Assembly (NCBI GenBank): GCA_030160035.1
Contig: BSNO01000001.1
Coordinates: 930,001-994,000, forward strand
Reading direction: 5' to 3'
DNA length: 64,000 nucleotides
Source: Rhizobium albus
GTDB taxonomy: Bacteria > Pseudomonadota > Alphaproteobacteria > Rhizobiales > Rhizobiaceae
Part shown: piece after piece, positions 13,671-21,563 of the stretch
Layout of the letters: each line of letters starts with the position of its first letter
How positions within the stretch are numbered: position 1 is the stretch's first letter
Made by a program: the position numbers and the translations under genes
Notes under the pieces: generated by a model
Database searches by the model: none
The model's input: the letters and a program-made list of their open reading frames with translations, nothing else
Told to the model about the DNA's origin: nothing

Positions 13671-13709
13671 ACATACAGCCTGTATGTTATTTACATGCAG
13701 ACAGTATGT
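13671..13709. promoter_or_regulatory. Paired operators of the TetR regulator
   Basis: Site 1 at 13671-13687, ACATACAGCCTGTATGT, is a perfect 7-3-7 inverted repeat. Site 2 at 13693-13709, ACATGCAGACAGTATGT, is an imperfect copy. The centres are 22 bp apart, about two helical turns, so two TetR dimers could bind the same face. The sites fill the promoter gap between the divergent TetR and VOC genes. Confidence 0.8.
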
Positions 13710-13735
13710 ATGTTTTATCATCGGAGGGGAAGACC

Positions 13736-14164
13736 GTGCAGATCAAAAGCTATTACCCCGTCATCATGACCGACCGAGTGGCCGACACCGCTGCGTTCTA
13801 TCAAACCCATTTCGGTTTCGAGCCAGCGTTTACGAGCGACTGGTACGTGCACCTGACGATGCCCGAGCAACCGGATGTCAATCTCGCCGTGCTCGATCGC
13901 AATCATGAAACCATCCCGCAGAGCTCGCGGGGCGGATCGGCGTCGGGTCTGCTCCTGAACTTCGAAGTCGATGATGTCGATGCGGAGTGGGAGCGGCTTC
14001 AAGGTGCCGGCCTCCCCATGCTGCTCCCGCTCCGTGACGAAGCCTTCGGCCAGCGCCATTTTATCACGGCCGATCCGAATGACGTCTTGATCGACGTCAT
14101 CAAGCCCATCGCGCCAGCGGCGGAATTTGCCGAGGCCTACGCGCCCGGATCAGCCGCATCATGA
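13736..14164 (+). CDS. VOC-family (glyoxalase/bleomycin-resistance fold) protein
   Basis: A 142-residue vicinal-oxygen-chelate protein. It has two betaalphabetabetabeta halves ([26 protein letters not shown] and [23 protein letters not shown]) and ends with the [14 protein letters not shown] strand. It could be a glyoxalase-like enzyme or a drug- or ligand-binding protein; the substrate is unknown. The GTG start at 13736 is chosen because GGAGGGGA at 13723-13730 lies 5 nt upstream, whereas 13706 falls inside the operator. It is almost certainly controlled by the divergent TetR protein. Confidence 0.87.
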   Translation: MQIKSYYPVIMTDRVADTAAFYQTHFGFEPAFTSDWYVHLTMPEQPDVNLAVLDRNHETIPQSSRGGSASGLLLNFEVDDVDAEWERLQGAGLPMLLPLRDEAFGQRHFITADPNDVLIDVIKPIAPAAEFAEAYAPGSAAS

Positions 14165-14252
14165 AGGCCGAGTGTTAGCATTTGCTACAGCGTCGATACG
14201 GAAAATTCACCAGACCGAGCGCCTGATCGACCAAGTGCTGCTGGGGTGCTCC

Positions 14253-15956
14253 ATGACAAGTTCAGGACGTCGAAATCGGATTTTGGCGGTCGCGATACCG
14301 CTCGTGCTTTTGGGTATCAACAGCTGGTTTCTACACACAAGTGTCAATCATCTGTTCCTGGCAAGCCAATGGGTGCGCCAATCGCTGGAAGTGCGCGAGA
14401 CGCTCATCGGCATCAAGGCTGACCTATTGAGTGCCGAGACGGGTCAGCGCGGTTACCTTCTGACGTCCGAACAGCTTTATCTTGCGCCCTATCACCAGGC
14501 GGAGGTGGAACTGCGCCAAAAGATGCGGGTGCTCGACCAGACACTCGCCCAGACGGAGGACTACAGGCGTCGCTTCCGGGAAATGAGCCGGCTTGTCGAT
14601 CAGAAGCTCGACGAGTTGGCCAGCACGATCCAGGTGCATGCGGAACGCGGCAGCGACGCTTCCAACGCGCTGGTCGCGCAAAACCGCGGCAAGTTCATGA
14701 TGGATCGGCTGCGGCTGCTCATCGGTGAATTGCAGCAGTTGGAGAACCAGGAGTTGAGGGAGCGCGAAGCGCGCTATGAAGCAGCGCGTATCGTTGCTTT
14801 CATCTCCTTTGCCGTGCTCATGGTTGCTGTCGTGGGCCTGTTTGCCACCATCTGGTGGAGCACGCGGCGCGCGGTGCTCAACAAGCACGAAGCTGCCAAG
14901 CAGATCGAGAGCTATGCGAATTCCCTAAACGATACGGTGTCGCGGCTCACCGTGGAACGGTCGGAAATCACGCTTCTCAACGAGGCTGGCAGCTTTCTTC
15001 AAAGCTGCAACACCATGTCTGAAGTGGCCGACCTGGCCGGGCCTTTCATGCAGCGGCTGTTCCCTGTGCTTTCCGGCGGGCTCTATATCTATGCGGCGTC
15101 ACGCAATCAGCTGACGGTCCTGGTCCAGTGGGGCGAGGGCACTGCGGACGAGGTCATCGATCCTCAGGAGTGCTGGGCGCTGCGCCGCGGCATGGTGCAC
15201 CATCATGAGCAGGCAGGCTCCGCACCGTCGTGCCGGCATCATCATGACGCGGGCGACACGCTGTGCCTGCCTCTGCTCGCTCACGGAGAGGCGATCGGTG
15301 TGCTGGCGCTCAAAGCGCCAGACAGCAACGGCCAGATCGCGCCGGAGACGATCAGGCTTGCCAAAATGCTTGTCCATCAACTCGGCTTGACGCTCTCTAA
15401 TATCCGCCTGCGCGAGACATTGAACGAACAATCTATCCGCGACCCGCTGACCAACGCCTTCAACCGACGCTATCTCGACATGGTGGCGGAAAAGGAAATC
15501 GCGCAGGCCCGTCGCCTCGGCCAGAACGTCGCCATAGCGATGCTTGATATCGATCACTTCAAGCGGTTCAACGATCTCAACGGCCATCTGGCAGGCGACG
15601 TGGCGCTTTCGAGCGTCGTCGATCATCTGCAGGAAAATCTCCGCTCCGGCGACTGGCTCTTCCGGTATGGGGGCGAAGAGTTCCTTGTGATGATGCGCGG
15701 GGTTTCGCCCGAAAACGCGCAGTCACGCTTCGAGCGGATCATCGCGAGCGTCTCGGAACTGCAACTCTCGCACGAAGAGAGGGCATTGCCGAAGGTCACG
15801 ATCTCTGTTGGCATGGCGATGTTCCCGGAGAACGGTTTCGACTTCACCGATCTGGTGGCGCTCGCCGATGACGCGCTCTATCGAGCCAAGAAGGAAGGCC
15901 GCAACCGGCTCTGTGTCGCCGAGCGAACCGAGTCGCTCATGCTCCTAACCGCCTGA
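14253..15956 (+). CDS. CHASE3-GAF-GGDEF diguanylate cyclase
   Basis: A 567-residue membrane diguanylate cyclase making c-di-GMP. TM1 (about 10-28) and TM2 (about 180-205) flank a CHASE3 periplasmic sensor (LLSAETGQRGYLLTSEQLYL). A GAF domain spans about 235-405. The C-terminal GGDEF domain has the active site GGEEF at 473-477 and an intact inhibitory I-site RSGD at 464-467, exactly five residues upstream. The GAF domain carries an unusual His/Cys-rich stretch (CWALRRGMVHHH...CRHHH...LCLP). The start at 14253 is the best ATG before TM1; its Shine-Dalgarno is weak, so a slightly longer form is possible. Confidence 0.92.
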   Translation: MTSSGRRNRILAVAIPLVLLGINSWFLHTSVNHLFLASQWVRQSLEVRETLIGIKADLLSAETGQRGYLLTSEQLYLAPYHQAEVELRQKMRVLDQTLAQTEDYRRRFREMSRLVDQKLDELASTIQVHAERGSDASNALVAQNRGKFMMDRLRLLIGELQQLENQELREREARYEAARIVAFISFAVLMVAVVGLFATIWWSTRRAVLNKHEAAKQIESYANSLNDTVSRLTVERSEITLLNEAGSFLQSCNTMSEVADLAGPFMQRLFPVLSGGLYIYAASRNQLTVLVQWGEGTADEVIDPQECWALRRGMVHHHEQAGSAPSCRHHHDAGDTLCLPLLAHGEAIGVLALKAPDSNGQIAPETIRLAKMLVHQLGLTLSNIRLRETLNEQSIRDPLTNAFNRRYLDMVAEKEIAQARRLGQNVAIAMLDIDHFKRFNDLNGHLAGDVALSSVVDHLQENLRSGDWLFRYGGEEFLVMMRGVSPENAQSRFERIIASVSELQLSHEERALPKVTISVGMAMFPENGFDFTDLVALADDALYRAKKEGRNRLCVAERTESLMLLTA

Positions 15957-15994
15957 GGCTTTCGCAGCCCGCATTGCCCGCCTAGAGTGGCGTC

Positions 15995-16420
15995 ATGGCG
16001 ATGCAGGAACTGATCACGCTTCAGACCAAGGGGCAGGGGCTCTACGAATTCACCGACAGGGCTCGTGCCTTCGTTGCCGCTCAAACGTCAGGTCCCGGAC
16101 TGCTGACGGTGTTCGCGCGCCACACATCCTGCTCCCTGCTCATTCAGGAGAACGCGGATCCAGATGTGCGGCGGGACCTCGATGCCTTCTTCCGTCGGCT
16201 GGTACCGAGCGCGGATGATCCGTCCATGGGCTTTATTGTTCACCGCTCCGAAGGCGTCGACGACATGCCGGCGCACATAAAGGCCGCGTTGACAGCGGTG
16301 TCGCTCTCCATCCCCGTCGCAAAGGGGCGGCTCCTGCTGGGGACCTGGCAAGGTCTTTATCTCTTCGAACACCGCGACCAGCCCCATTCCCGCGAAATCG
16401 TGCTCCATTTGGCCTCGTGA
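15995..16420 (+). CDS. yjbQ: YjbQ (UPF0047) family protein
   Basis: A 141-residue single-domain protein of the UPF0047/YjbQ family, some members of which have weak thiamine-phosphate synthase activity. Family signatures are ARHTSCSLLIQENADPDVRRDL and KGRLLLGTWQGLYLFEHRD, with conserved His residues that probably bind a metal. Family members are usually 130-140 residues, so this is full length. It follows the diguanylate cyclase by 38 bp. The true biological role of the family remains uncertain. Confidence 0.9.
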   Translation: MAMQELITLQTKGQGLYEFTDRARAFVAAQTSGPGLLTVFARHTSCSLLIQENADPDVRRDLDAFFRRLVPSADDPSMGFIVHRSEGVDDMPAHIKAALTAVSLSIPVAKGRLLLGTWQGLYLFEHRDQPHSREIVLHLAS

Positions 16421-16546
16421 GATCGCTAGCGCGGGGGCAAGCCGCCATTCGCGGTCCCTGAATTAGCGAATTCGTGCTTTCACGGGAACGTTACCGCAAG
16501 ATCCGCGTTCATTTCGCGACGGACAAACGATAATGGAGGCCATCAG

Positions 16547-16951
16547 ATGGTCGATAACAGAGATCCTCGCTACACCGATCCGGCACGTCCCGCAGACCCG
16601 ACGCGTCCGGCCGATTCACTTCACACCCACACGACGCGCGAAACCGTTGTCAGCAACAATGGCGGAAGCGGCGGCGGCGCCAGCTGGTTCATCGCTGGTC
16701 TCCTGGTTGTGGCGATCGCAATTGCAGCGTTCTTCTACATGAACTCCGGTGGCGGCGACGGAGCTGGCGTTGATGTGGACGTGACTGCACCCGCGGACAC
16801 GGGGACCGATGCACCGGCTGCCACAGACACTGCACCGGACGCCGCACCGGCAGCCCCTGAGGCTCCTGCCGCACCTGAAGCTCCCGCTGCACCGGAAGCT
16901 CCGGCTGCTCCGGAAGCGCCTGCTGCCCCGGCCCCCGCACCGGCACAGTAA
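16547..16951 (+). CDS. Single-pass membrane protein with Pro-Ala repeat tail
   Basis: A 134-residue protein. The cytoplasmic N-terminus is polar and contains a short DPARPADPTRPAD repeat; one transmembrane helix lies at about residues 46-65 (SWFIAGLLVVAIAIAAFFYM). An Asp-rich segment then leads into a tail with four tandem PEAPAA hexapeptides ending APAPAPAQ. GGAGG at 16534-16538 precedes the ATG at 16547. Such tails are extended, wall- or periplasm-spanning linkers. I do not recognise a defined family; relatives occur in rhizobia as hypothetical proteins. Confidence 0.75.
   Translation: MVDNRDPRYTDPARPADPTRPADSLHTHTTRETVVSNNGGSGGGASWFIAGLLVVAIAIAAFFYMNSGGGDGAGVDVDVTAPADTGTDAPAATDTAPDAAPAAPEAPAAPEAPAAPEAPAAPEAPAAPAPAPAQ
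16856..16927 (+). repeat. In-frame 18-bp tandem repeat encoding PEAPAA
   Basis: Four consecutive 18-bp units encode PEAPAA at residues 104-127 of the preceding membrane protein. The copies differ at third codon positions, so this is an established coding repeat and not a very recent expansion. Confidence 0.8.
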
Positions 16952-17017
16952 AGCGACACGCATTGGCAGCATCCTCATTGGGGAAGAGACAAACAACCAA
17001 GCTGCCAGCTTCAACTC

Positions 17018-17046
17018 ATGCCCGGCTCTGCCGGGCATTTTCTTTT
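17018..17046 (+). terminator. Rho-independent terminator after the Pro-Ala membrane protein
   Basis: ATGCCCGGC-tct-GCCGGGCAT followed by TTTTCTTTT: a 9-bp perfect stem, triloop and T-rich tail, about 65 bp after the stop codon. Confidence 0.88.
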
Positions 17047-17100
17047 CAACCGCGGCACCTTTGAACGATGTTCAAAACCACTCGAATGAGGAAATTGGCG

Positions 17101-17355
17101 ATGCGTATCAACTGTCACGGCCTCAGGACCAACGTCCACTTGAGTGTCGCTCTTGCTGCGTCGCTTGCCTTGTCGGGCTGCAGCGGCTTTGTCTCGGGGG
17201 GCGTCGCAGGCGCTTCGGTGAGCGACGGCCGCATCGCGGTCGAGAGCCGCAGTGCGACGGCCGCTGTCGGACCAGGCGGCACCAATGTGCAGACACGTCG
17301 GGGATCAACTGCGATCTGCGTCGATCCTGTCACCAATGCAGCCGTGGCCTGCTGA
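17101..17355 (+). CDS. Small lipoprotein
   Basis: An 84-residue protein with a lipoprotein signal peptide: a hydrophobic core SVALAASLALSGC with lipobox LSGC, so it should be lipid-anchored after cleavage. The mature part is about 50 residues, Gly/Ser/Val-rich with three further Cys. GAGGAA near 17090 precedes the ATG at 17101, which is preferred to upstream ATGs at 17068 and 17086. No family recognised. The next gene starts 10 bp downstream, so the two may be co-transcribed. Confidence 0.7.
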   Translation: MRINCHGLRTNVHLSVALAASLALSGCSGFVSGGVAGASVSDGRIAVESRSATAAVGPGGTNVQTRRGSTAICVDPVTNAAVAC

Positions 17356-17365
17356 GAACGCCCGC

Positions 17366-17764
17366 ATGGACAGTGCAACCATCGTCACCCAATTTCTCGA
17401 CGCTCTGGAAGCGGTCGATGGCGACGCCCTTGCGGCTTTGCTCGACGAAGACGCTGTCTATGACGATGGCGATGGGCGGCGGATCGTTGGCGCAAGCGCT
17501 GTCCGGGACACACTTGTCGAACGCGCCTCGGCCTTGAACGAACGCTTTGCCGATCGGGTCCTGCTTTCATCGCAGGCCGGCGATCGCATTGCCGTTGAAG
17601 CCACGCTTCGAGGCACCTATGAGCGCACGCTCGATGGATGGTCAAAGGCCGGCAGCCAGCCGTTTTCAGTGTCGTCCGGCCTGTTTTTCGAGATCGACGG
17701 CGCGAAGATCGTGCGCTTCACGCGCTATCACGATCAGCAGGCGCTGACTGCCGCGCTCACATAA
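17366..17764 (+). CDS. SnoaL/NTF2-fold protein
   Basis: A 132-residue NTF2-like protein starting MDSATIVTQFLDALEAVDGDALAALLDEDAVYDD. The helix-then-acidic-turn pattern is typical of SnoaL and limonene-epoxide-hydrolase-like folds, and the later strand FFEIDGAKIVRFTRYHD is characteristic. The family includes small-molecule isomerases and hydrolases as well as non-enzymatic binders, so the activity is unknown. It starts 10 bp after the lipoprotein gene. Confidence 0.82.
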   Translation: MDSATIVTQFLDALEAVDGDALAALLDEDAVYDDGDGRRIVGASAVRDTLVERASALNERFADRVLLSSQAGDRIAVEATLRGTYERTLDGWSKAGSQPFSVSSGLFFEIDGAKIVRFTRYHDQQALTAALT

Positions 17765-17903
17765 TCCAGAGCCGCAGCGCCTCTCCCATGAATGCGGGAT
17801 GAATGCGCGGTTCCGGCACGGTTCACACTCCTCCGCCTAATCTCACCTTCGGTCGCATGGGACGGCGATCTTCGGTCAAAGATTTCCTGGTGGAGAGACA
17901 ATC

Positions 17904-18266
17904 ATGTTCAAGAAAATGATCAAAGCCGTCGTGCTCAGCGCTGCCCTTGTCGCCGGCGGCATGGGCACTCTTGCTGCGACCGCATCGGCAAGTGGCCAGG
18001 CAGCCGCTCAGTCGATCGAGCTTCGCTTCGGTAATGGCCATGCGCCGCGCTATCATCACGGTCCGCGCCATGGCGGGCGTCATTTCGCACCGAACTTCTG
18101 CGACCCGCGCCATGCGCTTGGCAAGGCTCAGAGCATGGGCATCCGCCGCGCCCATGTGGTGCGCAATGCGCCGCGCCGCGTCGCCGTCGCGGGCTTTCAG
18201 CGCGGCCAGCAGGTACGGGTCGTGTTTGCCAATCAGCGCGGCTGCCCGGTAATCGGGTACCGATAA
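17904..18266 (+). CDS. Exported basic His/Arg-rich hypothetical protein
   Basis: A 120-residue protein with a signal peptide (MFKKMIKAVVLSAALVAGG, cleavage probably near ASA-SGQ). The mature region is basic and rich in His, Arg and Gly (HAPRYHHGPRHGGRHF), with two Cys (NFCDPRHA, RGCPVIGYR) that could form a disulfide. The His-rich stretch might bind metal, but this is a guess. GGAGAG precedes the ATG closely. The gene ends at a strong bidirectional terminator. Similar small exported proteins are common but uncharacterised in rhizobia. Confidence 0.78.
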   Translation: MFKKMIKAVVLSAALVAGGMGTLAATASASGQAAAQSIELRFGNGHAPRYHHGPRHGGRHFAPNFCDPRHALGKAQSMGIRRAHVVRNAPRRVAVAGFQRGQQVRVVFANQRGCPVIGYR

Positions 18267-18311
18267 GCGAGCGACTGCCGCCAAGCGCTGCCGCACATCG
18301 CATGCTGCATG

Positions 18312-18348
18312 AAAAATCCCCGCCGGCGACCTGCCGGCGGGGATTTTT
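18312..18348. terminator. Strong bidirectional terminator
   Basis: A 16-bp perfect stem, AAAAATCCCCGCCGGC with GCCGGCGGGGATTTTT around a 5-nt loop. A-run on the left and T-run on the right let it work in both directions. It sits between the convergent genes ending at 18266 and 18381. Confidence 0.95.
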
Positions 18349-18380
18349 AGTTCAATCTCTTCGAGCAAAAGGCGACCGAT

Positions 18381-19133
18381 CTATTCCGCCGTGCCTTCGT
18401 CGATCTCGAACCGCATGGTCACGGTGATCCGATAGGCGTCCTCACCGGTTGCGACGGGCACGGCAGCCGCCGCGTCGAAACTGCGGGCTTCCATGCGCGC
18501 CATGGGGATCGGCTGCGGCATCATCGTCTGTTCATCGATCGACAGGATGCGGCCCAGTTCGACGCCTGCCGCTTCGGCCAAAATCTCGGCGCGTTCACGT
18601 GCATCGCCGACGGCATCGCGGCGCGCCTCGTTCAAGGTCGCGCTCGGATCGTCATTGGTGAAGATGATGTTGCCGCCCTGGTTGACGCCGAGTGTGACTG
18701 CCTCGTCCAGAAGCGTGCCCAGCTTTTCCAGGTCGCGCAGGCGGACCGTCAGCGTGTTGGACGCCTCATATCCCGTGATCCGCGGCTGCTGCGGCTGGCT
18801 GTCACCATCCGGATAGACATATTGCGGCTGGATGGCGAAATTCGAGGTCTGCAGGTCGCGATCGGCGATCTCGGCCGCGCGCATGGCCGCCAGCACCTCG
18901 TCCATCGCCTGGTTGCTGGCCGTGAGCGCCTCGCGGGCCGTCTCTGCTTCGCGCACGACGGTTAAGGTGACGATGGCCATGTCGGGAGCGATTGCCGCTT
19001 CGCCTTCGCCCATGACGGAAATAGTCGCCGGACGCTTCTCGTCGTCACTCGTCGCGCTTTGCGCGAAGGCCGGCTGAGCTGCCACGATCGCAAGGGCAGA
19101 GGCGAGGGCAAGGACGTTCATTTTGGCGATCAT
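18381..19133 (-). CDS. SIMPL-domain (DUF541) periplasmic protein
   Basis: A 250-residue exported protein with signal peptide (MNVLALASALAIVAAQPAFA) and a SIMPL/DUF541 domain (ISVMGEGEAAIAPDMAIVTLTVV, then RDAVGDARERAEILAEAAGVELG), the family of Brucella BP26 and E. coli YggE. Members are periplasmic or outer-membrane-associated, with reported links to oxidative stress or channel-like oligomers. AGGAG lies 5-6 nt upstream of the ATG at 19133, which decides the start over 19211. It is monocistronic, bounded by the bidirectional terminator. Confidence 0.92.
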   Translation of the reverse strand: MIAKMNVLALASALAIVAAQPAFAQSATSDDEKRPATISVMGEGEAAIAPDMAIVTLTVVREAETAREALTASNQAMDEVLAAMRAAEIADRDLQTSNFAIQPQYVYPDGDSQPQQPRITGYEASNTLTVRLRDLEKLGTLLDEAVTLGVNQGGNIIFTNDDPSATLNEARRDAVGDARERAEILAEAAGVELGRILSIDEQTMMPQPIPMARMEARSFDAAAAVPVATGEDAYRITVTMRFEIDEGTAE

Positions 19134-19258
19134 TGGGGCTCCTCGATTGATCATTTGCGCCGAACGGCGCGCCACATGAGGCGCCAGTGTTGATCGCGGA
19201 TTGTGGGACAATTGCGGCGTCTGGTTGCGGTGCCGCTTTCGCGCTTCCTCATGAACCC

Positions 19259-19287
19259 TTGTCTGCGCTACGCTGAGTGTGCTTTAC
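19259..19287 (+). promoter_or_regulatory. Possible tRNA promoter
   Basis: TTGTCT and CTTTAC are separated by 17 bp, placing transcription near 19294, about 24 bp before the tRNA. Both hexamers are imperfect. Confidence 0.35.
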
Positions 19288-19317
19288 ACCATGAACCGGG
19301 CGAAGCGCCCGAAGGTG

Positions 19318-19393
19318 GGGCCTGTAGCTCAATGGTTAGAGCCGGCGGCTCATAACCGCTTGGTTGGGGGTTCGAGTCCCTCCGGGCCCACCA
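19318..19393 (+). tRNA. tRNA with CAT anticodon, probably tRNA-Ile2
   Basis: A 76-nt cloverleaf: acceptor GGGCCTG with CGGGCCC, D arm GCTC...GAGC, anticodon stem GGCGG/CCGCT around loop CTCATAA, T arm GGGGG-TTCGAGT-CCCTC, and encoded CCA. Anticodon CAT fits Met or the lysidine-modified Ile2 that reads AUA. The D loop AATGGTTA and the variable region TTGGTTG resemble E. coli ileX more than elongator tRNA-Met, and the acceptor lacks the initiator C1-A72 mismatch, so Ile2 is preferred. Confidence 0.93.
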
Positions 19394-19480
19394 AAATATC
19401 TGCATTAAATCAATGACTTAGATGTATCGTAGCGAATGCTGTTCCGCCCGGGTTGGGCAGCGGCCTGTTGCGCGCCGCCC

Positions 19481-19729
19481 TTATTCTTCCCCGATCATGC
19501 CTGTCGGCAGCTCGCCGTGATGGGCGAGGATGACGGGGTCGTCGAGGACTTCGCCGGTTTCCGTGTCGACGGTCTGCGCCACGGCGATGACGCCTGCGAA
19601 TCGTCCGACGTCGCGGTCGGCGCGCGCGATAGCCTGTTCGGCGGATGGCAGCTCCATCTGTCGGCCCTGGACGAGCTTTTTGCCCTGCTTTTCAAACTGC
19701 TGGACGATGAAGAGGGTTTTATCGGGCAC
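19481..19729 (-). CDS. Small conserved hypothetical protein
   Basis: An 82-residue soluble protein (MPDKTLFIVQQFEKQGKKLVQGRQMELPSAEQA in part), with a central SAEQAIARADRDVGRFAG helix and the segment DTETGEVLDDPVILAHHGELP. I recall close relatives of this pattern across rhizobia as conserved hypotheticals, but know no function. The start is GTG at 19727-19729, with AGAGAG about 4 nt upstream. It is 70 bp from the AraC-type gene on the same strand and downstream of it, so it may be the last gene of that transcript. Confidence 0.72.
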   Translation of the reverse strand: MPDKTLFIVQQFEKQGKKLVQGRQMELPSAEQAIARADRDVGRFAGVIAVAQTVDTETGEVLDDPVILAHHGELPTGMIGEE

Positions 19730-19801
19730 AGGGCTCTCTGAGCTGGGCGAATTTGCCGGCGGACACTGTCACCGGGGTCGGGCAACTGCAAGCTGAACCT
19801 G

Positions 19802-20695
19802 CTACAAAGTCGCGCCGAGCGATTTGAGGGCTATGGCGTCGCGCTTCGGGGCTTGCCCGAAGAGGCGGGCATATTCCCTGCTGAACTGCGACGGACTTTC
19901 GTAGCCGACATGGAAAGCGGCGCTCGTGACATTGGCGGCTTCGGCGACCATCAGCCGGCGCGCCTCGAGCAGCCGCAGCTGCTTGTGGTACTGGAGCGGG
20001 GTCATGCTCGTCAGCATCTTGAAGTGCTGGTGAAACGAGGACACGCCCATGCGGGCGGCGCTCGCCATGTCCTCGATGCTGAGTGGACGCGCAATATGCT
20101 GCCGCATCAGGTAGATCGCGTCCGCGATGCGCTGCGTGTGGCTGTCGCCGTGGGCGATCTTGCAGATCTCGCGCCCGTTTGGGCCGGTTAGCAGCCAATA
20201 ATAAAGCTCTCTCATGATCGACGGATAAAGCACCGGGACGGCCTCCGGGCTGTCGAACAGCCGCACGAGGCGGTTGATGCAATCTTTCACCGGTTCCGAC
20301 AGTTGCTCGACGAAGACGCCGAGACGCTCTCCGGCCGGCCGAGGCGGCTTGGCCATCTGTTCCAGAACGTCGCGCATGAGGCCGATGTCAAATTCGATGG
20401 TCATTCCGAGAAATGGTTCGGCCCTGGACGCCTGGACCACGCTTCCGTAGCCAGGCAGTTCGACGCTGACGACAAGCGCCGTGCCCGCCGCATAGTCGAA
20501 GGTCTGGTCTTCGAGTTCGATCTTCTTTGCTCCCTGGACCACCACACACAAGGAAGGCTTGTAGATGTGGCGGAAGGGCAGACGCTCCTGCGTGCTGCAC
20601 ATGATGCTGACGCCCTGGATCGGCGTTGCAGACACCGCATCCGGTCCTTCATGGGCCGCAACGTAGCGGGCCACGGTTTGCGTCAGGTCTGCCAT
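19802..20695 (-). CDS. AraC-family transcriptional regulator (AraC_N type)
   Basis: A 297-residue regulator. Residues about 20-165 form the AraC_N ligand domain (LCVVVQGAKKIELEDQTFDY, VSVELPGYGSVVQAS). Residues about 190-290 carry two helix-turn-helix motifs (SIEDMASAARMGVSSFHQHFK and VTSAAFHVGYESPSQFSREYARLFG). It resembles YqhC-like regulators, which often control neighbouring SDR or aldehyde-reductase genes; an SDR lies 0.9 kb away on the opposite strand, but the link is inference. Confidence 0.93.
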   Translation of the reverse strand: MADLTQTVARYVAAHEGPDAVSATPIQGVSIMCSTQERLPFRHIYKPSLCVVVQGAKKIELEDQTFDYAAGTALVVSVELPGYGSVVQASRAEPFLGMTIEFDIGLMRDVLEQMAKPPRPAGERLGVFVEQLSEPVKDCINRLVRLFDSPEAVPVLYPSIMRELYYWLLTGPNGREICKIAHGDSHTQRIADAIYLMRQHIARPLSIEDMASAARMGVSSFHQHFKMLTSMTPLQYHKQLRLLEARRLMVAEAANVTSAAFHVGYESPSQFSREYARLFGQAPKRDAIALKSLGATL

Positions 20696-20856
20696 ACGCT
20701 TCTGTCCTCGTCGGGCTGTGATCTTCGAAGCGTAGAGAAAGCTTCATCGGGACGAAAGTGGCTTGGAGGATCAGGCAAGTTTTTTGTGGGTTCAAGCGCG
20801 AACATCAAAGCGGTGCTCGCCATAGTCGTCTCATATAAACAACTTAAGGGTTCCCC

Positions 20857-21480
20857 ATGTCGCCTCGGCTCCACGAACAAGACCGCACGCCCTGTGCATC
20901 GTCGGATGGCGCGCGCTTTTTTCGTTCCTGGCTTCAGGACCCCTTGCGTGTGGCTGCCGTCGCCCCATCCGGTCCTTCGTTGGCGCGGCTGATGACGGAG
21001 AACATTGCGATCGAGGACGCCCCGATCCTGGAGCTTGGACCCGGCACCGGCGTTTTCACCCAGGCTTTGGTCGATCGCGGCATCGCGGAAAGAGATTTGA
21101 CGCTCGTCGAGTTCGACGAAGAATTTGCGGCTCTGCTTCGCATGCGCTTTCCGCAAGCGACGATCGTTCATGGCGATGCGACCAAACTGAAGGCGATGCA
21201 GATCCTGGCGCGCGGTGAGGCGGGCGCGGTGATCAGCGGCCTCGGGCTGTTGTCGATGACGCCACGCGCCGTGATGTCGATCCTATCGGGAGCCTTCGCC
21301 TATCTGCGCCCATCGGGCGCGTTCTACCAGTTCACCTACGGCCCGCAATGTCCGGTCAGCGCACCGATCCTGGATCGCTTGGGCCTTGAGGCCGAGCGGG
21401 TGGGTGGCACCTGGCGGAATCTGCCGCCCGCTGCGGTCTACCGCATCCGCAGACAGTCGAAGTCACCCTCTTCGAACTGA
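20857..21480 (+). CDS. PmtA-like SAM-dependent methyltransferase
   Basis: A 207-residue class I methyltransferase. The SAM-binding motif I is ILELGPGTGVFTQALVDRG near residue 58, with post-I acidic LTLVEFDEEF and a GDATKL motif; the C-terminal part has YQFTYGPQCPV. Size and motifs match the phospholipid N-methyltransferase (PmtA, Rhizobium type) and the related KsgA-like group, so phosphatidylethanolamine methylation toward phosphatidylcholine is plausible but not proven. It is divergent from the AraC gene by 161 bp. Confidence 0.82.
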   Translation: MSPRLHEQDRTPCASSDGARFFRSWLQDPLRVAAVAPSGPSLARLMTENIAIEDAPILELGPGTGVFTQALVDRGIAERDLTLVEFDEEFAALLRMRFPQATIVHGDATKLKAMQILARGEAGAVISGLGLLSMTPRAVMSILSGAFAYLRPSGAFYQFTYGPQCPVSAPILDRLGLEAERVGGTWRNLPPAAVYRIRRQSKSPSSN

Positions 21481-21563
21481 TCATCGCATCTTCAAGCAGA
21501 GCGTTCGGCGGTGGAGCCCACCGCCGAGGCCGCGTTGCGTCAAAAAACCTGGAAAGCACGATC

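Noticed and set aside
16856-16927. 18-bp tandem repeat as a CRISPR or minisatellite array
   Set aside because: It is in frame and encodes PEAPAA without spacers; it is a normal Pro-Ala linker.
19318-19480. tRNA 3' end as an integration site of a mobile element
   Set aside because: No integrase, direct repeat of the tRNA end or atypical gene content follows; neighbours are ordinary chromosomal genes.
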